Under the pieces are notes generated by a model. It saw only the letters and a program-made list of their open reading frames with translations. It was not told the origin of the DNA and searched no databases. A stretch of 13,465 bases of DNA from Phoronis ovalis (taxonomy: Eukaryota; Phoronida; Phoronidae): assembly GCA_028565635.1 (NCBI GenBank), contig JAOXYB010038006.1:1-13465 (forward strand). The letters are read 5' to 3'. The stretch's first letter is position 1, and every line of letters starts with the position of its first letter. A program made the translations under genes and the position numbers. Of the stretch, positions 6,800 to 13,465 are shown in pieces.

Positions 6800-7209
6800 G
6801 AGACAAGCGTGAGTGAAATTCCATTTTAAACAGAAAAGGCTATAATATATATTTGGCTACTATTTAGAGGGAAAGAAGTAGGCATTTCACTTGGGTGATC
6901 TACCAGATATTGCCAGCAAATCTGGCAAACAACTGGAATGGGCAAAAAGACTTGATACAAGCTAAAGAAATATTCAACGACGTAATTTTCTCAGATGAGA
7001 GGCGTACACAACAGGAAACGGCGGTAAATAAATGTTACAGAAGGATCAGTATGCGGGCTAAACCAAAAAATCATGACCCAAACACCCGGCTTATAAAGTA
7101 CATGTTTCTGTAAAGATCATTAAAAAGGGGGCTACCAATATTACAATTATGTATTGAGAGGACAAGGTGGTGTCATAGGTTTATGCAGGTACAACTTGTA
7201 CTTGCAATT

Positions 7210-7676
7210 ACGTAATTGGCCTATTAATTATCGCATTCTACCAGTACCCATATAATATTCTTCTTAACGTCTTGTTAATAAATAATGAACAATTTAACAA
7301 AAAATCGAACATACATCTATTGGAGAAGATTACATGTTTTAAAATTCTTCATGTTCATCCAAATTTACATTGGGTTTTATTTGTTAGTCAATGAATAATA
7401 ACATTGTTTTTAACTTTGACAGTACTTAATTCGACATATACAACTTTTTATTATGTACAGTGTTGTTAACCTATTATCCCATTTACTAAAAATACTAATA
7501 CCCATAAAACTTCCTTCTTAATGCTTCGATATTATCGAAAAGAGTTATAAAAAATCAAATATTGTATTTATTAGCGAATTTACAATATTTTAAAATTCTT
7601 CATGATCGTCCACGTAGTGAATTTAAAAGTTTGATTATTAGTTAGTCAAGAAATGATTTTGTAACTTTGCAGGATA
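7210..7676 (+). repeat. Tandem duplication of about 251 bases inside the Tc1 relic
   Basis: Two diverged direct copies lie at about 7210-7425 and 7460-7676. The best block, TTTTAAAATTCTTCATG, starts at 7337 and 7588, an offset of 251. Other matching words include ATTATC(G/C)CATT, ATACCCATA-like, TTCTTAA, TTAGTCAA and AACTTTG(A)CAG. The second copy runs directly into the QDNDPKH motif, so the duplication explains the excess length between conserved transposase motifs. Most of the duplicated DNA is not recognisable as transposase. Confidence 0.6.
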
Positions 7677-8001
7677 ACGACCCAAAACATACTGTACAAG
7701 ATGCGATGCGCAAGTACTTATGCACGATAAAAGGATAAAGGGATCAACTCGTGGACGAAACCCTCACAATCTCTGAACGCTAATCCGAGTTGAGAATGTA
7801 TGGTATCAGTTGAAGCATCACACTAGAAGTACAGTAAAACCTAGATCCCAAAAAACAAATTTGTAAAGGAATTATCGACTTTTGGAGTGACAAGATGACT
7901 CCAGAACAATGCAAATAAATATCATGTATTGATCACGTCTAATTCAAAGTTTACCGAGAATTGTAGAAACGAAGGGGAAGTCACCGGCTATTAAAATTTG
8001 A

Positions 8002-8583
8002 CGTATTGATTACTGTGTGGTGCTGTTGTGTTCATATATTAAAAGAAAGAAATTTAATTTAAACTGATATCAATAAGACTACCTTAGACTATAGTTAACT
8101 TAGTACACAACTTATTGTATATAAGTTTGAAAATCGAAAGCCCACAAAAGATATTATGATATACATGTAATCAGTATAAAAAGGAAATCAGAATTGCAAC
8201 CATTAGGATTTGTTTACGGATTTTTAATTACAACTCCAAATCAACCTGTTTTCTACCGTCTGCTCTTCTAGTACATCATTGCTTTAACATTTAAGTAAAA
8301 CACATGGAAACAATCAAACCCTGATGATTTCTAATCGGCGAAAATTGTACATTGCTCGTCTCTGAAATCAGCGGGATTGTTTCAAAACAATCGAGCCAAA
8401 TTAACTGGCCTAGGGTCCCGAAAAACGAATTATTAAACGACCCGGCCCAGCCTCACGGCCCTCGTTTACTTTTTTTAGAGACTCTTGTCATCCAGTCGTT
8501 TAATGGGTACTCCATCAGTTCTTTTATCTCCTATTTCCTGGTTTAGTCACTCATTACATCGGATGAAATGTGCCGGTGATGGG
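8002..8583. other. Non-coding stretch after the Tc1 relic
   Basis: No exon or repeat end was recognised. The first part is probably the 3' untranslated end of the Tc1 element. The open frame over 8352-8546 has no ATG start and its composition does not suggest a protein. Confidence 0.4.
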
Positions 8584-8924
8584 CACTCAGGTATAAAGTG
8601 GGTACACCCATGTTCGTGAATAGTCTGACAAAGGACTCTACTTGACTCTAATGGGCACCTCTAAACAAGACAACTCTCAAAAATGGTACCCTGTCCAAAA
8701 CTAAAATTTCGGCAAAAAAGCGGTAATCCCATCCCCCCTAAGTAAGCATTCCTCTAATTCAGACTTTCATCAAAATTGATCCTAAGCAAGACCAAGGCAA
8801 AAACACTTTAAAACCCTTTATGCCCGATTTTCATACTCTAAACATGTTAGTGCTACTTCTCAAAAGAGTGTACTCTTTTCACCTAGTTGGTACCGGGCAT
8901 GAGTATCCACTTTATATCTGAGTG
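8584..8924. mobile_element. Element with ~28-base inverted ends (non-autonomous transposon candidate)
   Basis: The left arm at 8584-8612 (CACTCAGGTATAAAGTGGGT continuing ACACCCATG) matches the reverse complement of 8898-8924 with three substitutions and a two-base gap. Weaker inverted similarity continues inward, pairing the region around 8620-8645 with 8860-8885. This is the structure of a miniature inverted-repeat transposon of about 340 bases or the core of a longer one. No clear target duplication was found next to these arms. The interior has no coding potential. Confidence 0.5.
8862..8879. repeat. Short palindrome AAAAGAGT-GT-ACTCTTTT
   Basis: Eight-base perfect arms are separated by two bases, within the right end of the inverted-repeat element at 8584-8924. 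Confidence 0.6.
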
Positions 8925-9909
8925 GTGTGAGGTGACTATTATGCACTAAATACAGGTGACCAATAAACCATGTAAGACTATTGAAGAAAAATTTACCAGC
9001 ATTATCAATGTCTATGCAGTTGGTACTATCATTCTTGTTAACAGTCGATGACTGTTTGTTAACCTTATACATTGATCTTGGGGGACTGACACTTGATGAG
9101 AAAATGTGCTCATGCGCAAACATAGGATCAGGCAATAGACCTTTTAATAGTTCACGTCACTTTGGAAGACATATGAGGGGGGTAGGGGATACCCCCTAAT
9201 GAGCAATCTTTAAAACTCCCTCCCAAATAAAACAATGTGGCAAAAAGTGTTGACATAAACATGAAATGGTTAGCAGTAGAAATTAGCAATTAGAAACGCA
9301 CTGATGTACAAATATTTATTGTAAGTTTTTTATTTACAACTAAAATTAATCAGAAAGGATATGAAACGAATAATTAATCTGGAATTTTATCTAGTTGCAT
9401 AACTGAACAAATCCATTTAGTATTTACCTGTACATAAATTTTATGACTTACCCTTAGTATCTAAATTATAAAATGTATATGGTTAATACAGCCTTTTGCC
9501 ACCCGCTTCATAGTTTAAAAAGTCTGTTTCATGATCTAGATAAACTGCAGCTCAGTCTGTGATGCTATTCTGGACTTGGGGACTTGCCAAAGAAAGCCTG
9601 GCTAAAAATGTTAAGATAAATCATTAGTTTAGGAGAGAAAAAAACCCTTATACATCACATAATATCATATTTTCAGCATTTATATTATGTTTTACAACCA
9701 AAATTATATTCATAAAATTTTCCTGCTGTATATGCCTTTACAGCTGCATGCATGCATGACTCTAAACGATTTAATAAAACATCATATTAAAGATAAACAT
9801 CAAATTTTAAATAATGAATAAGACTTATATTTTTATCAGAATAGCATTTAAAGTGCCAACATTAGAATAAAACCCTAAAAGTATGTGCAGCGAAACACAT
9901 ATAGCTGGG
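8925..9909. other. AT-rich stretch without a supported gene
   Basis: A minus-strand frame open from about 9135 down to 8860 reads like protein in parts (FAHEHIFSSSVSPPRS, NCIDIDNAGKFF), but its 5'-most codon is CTG. It runs into the inverted-repeat element, so only 8925-9135 could be an exon fragment. A GCATGCATGCATG run lies at 9746-9758. The rest is AT-rich without visible structure. Confidence 0.35.
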
Positions 9910-10751
9910 CCCGGGGGGACTTCCTATATCGGTCTATATATATATACATGTGCCGCCCTTCAGGGTCGCTTTTTGGGATACCAGGATATTTCAGGGTGGG
10001 TCATTAATTTTCACTTCCGGATATTTCAGGGCGGGTATTTGACGTCAAGGGGATATTTCCGGGTGGTTTTTTTAAGAAATTTTAGAGTGGCAAAGGGTAG
10101 TTGCACCCGGAATTTAAATATTTTTAAGCGTTAGCCTTATTTGGAGTACGATAGAAGTGGAAATGACCTTTTTTTCTTTTTTTGCTTGTCAATTTTTTCT
10201 GTCAGAACCGAGACGATTTTTGGGGCCAGGGATATTTCAGGATAGGTATTTTACCCGGGGGATACTCGTGGTTTTTTGAATACGGGGATGTGCCGCGGAA
10301 CCCAATCCAAAATTTGAGCTTGCGGTAGCATTCCCAATCCTAATATTTTGAAATATAATGGTAACAATCCAAATTTTGCGAAATGTAAGGGTAGCAATCG
10401 AAAATTTTAAAATATTTGAGTAGCAATCCATTTTTACGCAAATTGACTGATACAAACCAAACTCCAAACATCGTTTTATGGATACAAACCTAAAATTAAT
10501 CCGAATTATCTGCTGTAAGCAACGGATAGTAATCCAAATTTTTGAATTTCTTGACAGTAGCAATCCAAAAAAGTACAGTAAGAAGTATACCATCCAAATC
10601 CAACATTTTCAACTGGGCTGCACACCCCCACCAAAAAATGCCTCGAGTACCCCCCCGGGGTATTTTGTCCATTCCGGGGATATTTCAGGGTCAGGGTTTG
10701 GAGCCCTGGGCCTCACACCCCTACCTCATAGAAAAGAGAGCGCCCCCCGGG
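9910..10751. mobile_element. Outer GC-ended miniature transposon (interrupted)
   Basis: The left end CCCGGGGGGACT (9910 on) and the right end GCGCCCCCCGGG (to 10751) are inverted. The left part contains ATGTGCCGCC about 38 bases in, and the right part contains CTGGGCCTCACACCCCTACC; both features recur at the same relative places in the element inside it. The interior repeats GGGATATTTCAGGGTGGG-like words at a spacing of about 33-40 bases. I did not find a convincing target duplication at the outer ends. No protein is encoded; open frames here follow the repeats. Confidence 0.6.
10253..10658. mobile_element. Inner GC-ended miniature transposon with 8-base target duplication
   Basis: The left end ACCCGGGGGATACTCGTGG and right end CCTCGAGTACCCCCCCGG are imperfect inverted repeats. 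GGTATTTT occurs directly outside both, at 10245-10252 and 10659-10666, as an 8-base target duplication; the boundary is ambiguous by a base or two because of the G run. ATGTGCCGC at 10288-10296 and CTGGGCTGCACACCCCCACC near the right end match the outer element, so it is the same family. The interior is a degenerate minisatellite of about 30 bases (GTAGCAATCCAAATTTT-like). Confidence 0.7.
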
Positions 10752-11820
10752 AGTTTGGCTTTCTCACCAGTTGGATTCAGTAATTAACTTAATTTTGTCC
10801 GCACTCGATGTGAATGCTTTTTCTTGTGTAACGTCATTTTATATCCAAATAAATTTACTGCTTGGATTTTTTACAATTTTATCGAGAACAAATTGAAATG
10901 AACTTTATCATATAAAATTTAGGACTACCCCAACTCCCATTTATTTTCTCTTTGGTGTTTTATTGGTGTAATTGTTTGTTTCTGCTAAAACAATCTGTAT
11001 ACATTACAAAATAGCAATATCGAAACCAATTAAAGCTATCAGATTCAAAGACCCAGCCCATAACGCGGATAACGAAACACATTTTTTCAACAATTTGTCG
11101 AATTAAACCATACACTACGAAAACTGCTTGTTCATCTCACACGTAATGATAACAAGTAAAACTTTACGTCATACTTATCGTCGTGCTCCACATTTTTTCC
11201 TGCATCTTTATAACATTTCAATGACCTTACTTGTAGCCGCCTTGTAAGTTGTAGTTACATTGCCTGTGCTCGGATAACGTAACACTACACAGTAAGCTTG
11301 AGCTAACTGTAAGGTCCCACTAAAAAAAATATACGGGGTATAGAGGCGTTTACTGTTAGACAGCAATCCATTGGATTATAGTTAAAATATACAGGGTATG
11401 TTTGAACAAGAATGATAGCTGTTGCTTGTGAAATTAACGAAAATCTCGGGGCACATCACATAACCTCGTATCAGTTCGCCTACGAGAGGTCAAGTTCAAG
11501 TTGCTCCAGGTTCCGATTCGAGAAATCTCCAAGGGGTTCAATTGTTGGCAAATATCTCGAAATATCTCGAAATCCGTACGGTTTTTGCCTCCGCTCCTTT
11601 ACCCCATAAGTGGAAAATTTAATTTAGAAAAAAGTAATATGACGGATATTTTATAAAGTTTCATTTCCCATTACATTTGAATTAAAATGTAAATGCGAAG
11701 CACTGTAATAACCAGTTGCGACGAGGCCTCAATAATAATATGCATACCATACGTACGTTTACATGGCAGTTTATGCAGCCGATTACATCATTTGACTACA
11801 TAAACTTCGGGAGTAACCCT
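10752..11820. other. Non-coding stretch
   Basis: No gene is supported. A patch at about 11430-11590 is richer in CpG, with CTCGTA/TACGAG arms (11465-11470 and 11481-11486) and AATATCTCGA twice in tandem (11551-11570). A 65-codon ATG-started frame at 11412-11609 lies there but resembles no known protein. Confidence 0.4.
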
Positions 11821-12010
11821 TACCCCCCGGGCCTCATTCTAAACTTGACCTTAACCCCTAACGATGGTCCTTATCCTAACCTATTATAGCCCTAATCTAT
11901 TTTTAAACCTTATACACTAACCTAGCTAAGCCCGATTTAAACCCGGGGTTCTCGGGCCTTATCCCAACCACTGACACTGATGTTGAGCTTGACCTTGACC
12001 CTAACACATT
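11821..12010. repeat. Degenerate CCTAAC/CTTAAC-type repeat
   Basis: The strand is C-rich with recurring CTTAACCCCTAAC, CCTAACCT, CCCTAATC, ACTAACCTAG and GACCTTGACCCTAAC words. It looks like a heavily mutated simple repeat built on the CCTAA(C) motif, related in form to the animal telomere repeat, but the copies are too diverged to be functional telomere. Confidence 0.5.
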
Positions 12011-12030
12011 GTTTCTGTTTGAAAGGGAAA

Positions 12031-12178
12031 TCATGCCTGCATGAAAAGTTTTAAACAATATTCAGTTCTTAATTTCTTCATTTCGTAATTTTCTTGGCGC
12101 AATGTTTGGGACATTTTTATAATGATATAAGTTACGTGAAATTCTATGGTGCACGAAAAGTACACGAAAAAATCAATT
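12031..12178. repeat. Dispersed repeat, copy 2
   Basis: This is the partner of 1336-1490 in the same orientation. The opening 20 bases are identical, and the block from TAATTTTCTTGG at 12086 to AAAAATCAATTT is similar with scattered changes. It directly follows the CCTAA-like tract. Confidence 0.6.
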
Positions 12179-13032
12179 TCGTTTTTATAATATGTAATTT
12201 AAATATAGCAAAACGTTATTTTTGAACATGTAAATAAGTATGAATTGGAAAATAATAATCAAGATGGATACAAATGGATACTTTCTAGTTTGGTAAATTT
12301 TACTGTTGCAAACACACATTTCTTAAGAGAACAGAACTTTTATAACGCATAATCTATATTTGCATTTGAAATTTATAGAGGGTTTAGGAAGAATATTTGT
12401 TATTTACTTTGCAGCAGAATAAATTCAATGTTCTGCATCATATACTATTTTACACTGTATGAATATAGTCTACATAACTCCGCTAATGGCGAACAAGTGA
12501 AATTGCTATTATATACAAAGAGTACTTGTTAACATAATCTAAACTAAAAAAATGTTTAAAGATCTGCTTTTCATGCGACTGTGTTTTGCTTCATTTAAAT
12601 TAACTTCTAACCTTTAATAAATTTTAAAAACAAAAAATTACGAGAAACAAAAGAATTGAGACGTGTCAGTCTCGTTTTGCAACAGGGATTTGTTACACAG
12701 TGTACAAATGTGTATTAATCGACCGTGCGAATTCATAAGTTATTCACAGGTGACGTAGATTAAGTATACACCCACCTCAGCAAACTAAAGTTGACGACTG
12801 GTTTTCCAGAGCATTTATAGTAACAAAACAGTAATAAAAAAATCTTTAAAAGTTAAATTAAGAGTAAAAAACTGAATACATACAAACATGGTCACTCAAC
12901 ATTTCTTAAAGTATGTGCACGGCAAGATGACGTTACAATCCTTTACAATGACCACGCCTGGACTCAAATGTGTGTTTAAACTGATTATTTAATGCGATAT
13001 CTATATTTAGTTGTATCGACAATTCGTCTGAA
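12179..13032. other. AT-rich stretch upstream of the signal-peptide exon
   Basis: No exon or mobile element was recognised. The last few hundred bases should contain the promoter and 5' UTR of the gene beginning at 13033. TATATTT at 13002-13008 is only about 25 bases before the ATG, so it would leave almost no 5' UTR; I do not assign it as the TATA box. Confidence 0.4.
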
Positions 13033-13087
13033 ATGGCGACAGGGTCCTTAGTTTTCTGCGCCACACTGGTGTTATTTGTAGCTCTAG
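13033..13087 (+). CDS. First coding exon encoding a signal peptide (partial gene, runs off right edge)
   Basis: ATG at 13033 has A at -3 and G at +4. Eighteen codons give MATGSLVFCATLVLFVAL and one extra G, followed by the strong splice donor AG|GTAGGT (GT at 13088-13089). This is a classic secretory signal: short start, hydrophobic core, and a phase-1 intron directly after it, which is common in genes for secreted and extracellular-domain proteins. Reading through the donor gives a stop 15 codons on, supporting splicing. The mature protein lies beyond the window, so its family cannot be named. Alternative: a chance hydrophobic frame, but the agreement of start context, hydrophobicity, donor and phase makes a real gene likely. 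Confidence 0.55.
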
Positions 13088-13269
13088 GTAGGTATTCAAG
13101 AAACTATGTGTGCATATTATTAATGGGAAAATAGACTGATTCAAGTTTTCCAGGTATGTAACGTAAGTCCAGAAATTTCGTAAAAAACTGCCTAATACTT
13201 AATGAAGCTCTTTTGTATTACATATAATTATGTATATTTGTTAAATATACACAAACTCTACGTGGTAGA

Positions 13270-13445
13270 TGCTTGTTTGTGTATATGTGCAGGTATACTA
13301 GTTTGCGTATATGTGCATGTGTACGTACATGTATGTGTGCGCGTGTGTGTACATGTGTTAACTTACTAGTGTATGTAGCGTGCCTGTATGCATATGTGTA
13401 TGTATGTGTGCGGGCGTGTGTTTGTGTGCGCACGTGCGTTAGTGT
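13270..13445 (+). repeat. TG-rich alternating purine-pyrimidine tract
   Basis: The tract is a mixture of TGTGTA, TGTGCG, TGTATG and GCGCACGTGCG units, in the proposed first intron of the signal-peptide gene. It is an imperfect microsatellite able to adopt Z-form DNA in principle. The open minus-strand frame across it (His/Thr/Arg-rich) is an artefact of the repeat. Confidence 0.8.
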
Positions 13446-13465
13446 TATAATAACCATACATATAT

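Larger units (their letters stand above)
6704..8001 (+). pseudogene. Tc1/mariner transposase relic
   Basis: Fragments of a Tc1-type transposase appear in the right order but in changing frames. The DNA-binding region is at 6704-6829 (RKPESGRKGK, DDDDDETSVSEI). RYCQ and LEWAKRL lie near 6905-6955, and AKEIFNDVIFSDERR at 6961-7002 holds the first catalytic Asp. KKGATNITIMY follows near 7120-7155, and QDNDPKHT with the second Asp near 7672-7695. ENVWYQLKHH at 7792-7821 has the Glu of the third position. MTPEQC sits near 7895-7913 and LPRIVETKGKSP runs to a TGA at 7999-8001. Stops and shifts abound, so it is inactive. The spacing between GATNIT and QDNDPKH is several hundred bases too long owing to an internal duplication. 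Terminal inverted repeats were not found. Confidence 0.85.

Noticed and set aside
6895-7113. 72-codon plus-strand frame as a stand-alone gene
   Set aside because: Part of it (AKEIFNDVIFSDE) is a Tc1/mariner transposase fragment and the rest is out of frame with flanking motifs, so it belongs to the relic.
9883-10787. Several open frames on both strands in the GC-ended elements
   Set aside because: They follow the minisatellite and terminal repeats of the miniature transposons, and their translations are repeat artefacts.
11412-11609. 65-codon ATG-started frame in a CpG-richer patch
   Set aside because: There is no recognisable motif, splice evidence or homologous feel; it is short enough to be chance.
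13218-13457. Minus-strand frame rich in His, Thr and Arg
   Set aside because: It is a translation of the TG-rich simple repeat.

Overview
The window is animal nuclear DNA: AT-rich, mostly non-coding, with short exon-like stretches bounded by splice signals, kinesin-light-chain-type TPR repeats, a decayed Tc1/mariner transposase and nested GC-rich-ended miniature transposons. A marine invertebrate fits best, perhaps a mollusc or other lophotrochozoan, or a cnidarian. That placement is an inference from repeat style and gene type. No bacterial operon, rRNA, tRNA or CRISPR structure was found.

Layout: (1) 1-365, minus strand: two candidate coding exons of a probably secreted protein whose remainder lies beyond the left edge; its 130-base intron holds a ~35-base palindrome. 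(2) 366-1992: AT-rich DNA with one copy of a dispersed repeat. (3) 1993-2700: degenerate tandem repeat of about 110-132 bases, interrupted by a CpG-rich insert. (4) 2746-3245, minus: broken reading frames with a zinc-finger-like start and acidic stretches. (5) 3246-5463, minus: the main gene, a DUF294/GlnD-like nucleotidyltransferase followed by a helical domain and an array of 43-residue TPRs, split by three frame breaks. (6) 5466-5513: a second 34-base palindrome, related to the first and flanked by perfect 7-base direct repeats, just upstream of that gene's ATG. (7) 6704-8001, plus: Tc1/mariner transposase relic with an internal tandem duplication of 251-base period. (8) 8584-8924: element bounded by inverted repeats. 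(9) 9910-10751: one GC-ended miniature transposon inserted into another of the same family. (10) 11820-12178: degenerate CCTAA-like DNA, then the second copy of the dispersed repeat. (11) 13033-13087, plus: signal-peptide exon with a strong splice donor, followed by a TG-rich tract in its intron.

The most distinctive items are the pair of tiny palindromic insertions and the nucleotidyltransferase-TPR gene. The gene may be a recent pseudogene, a member of a multicopy family, or intact in the animal with assembly errors here. The two putative secreted-protein genes at the edges point outward, so the window is mainly the repeat-rich space between them.
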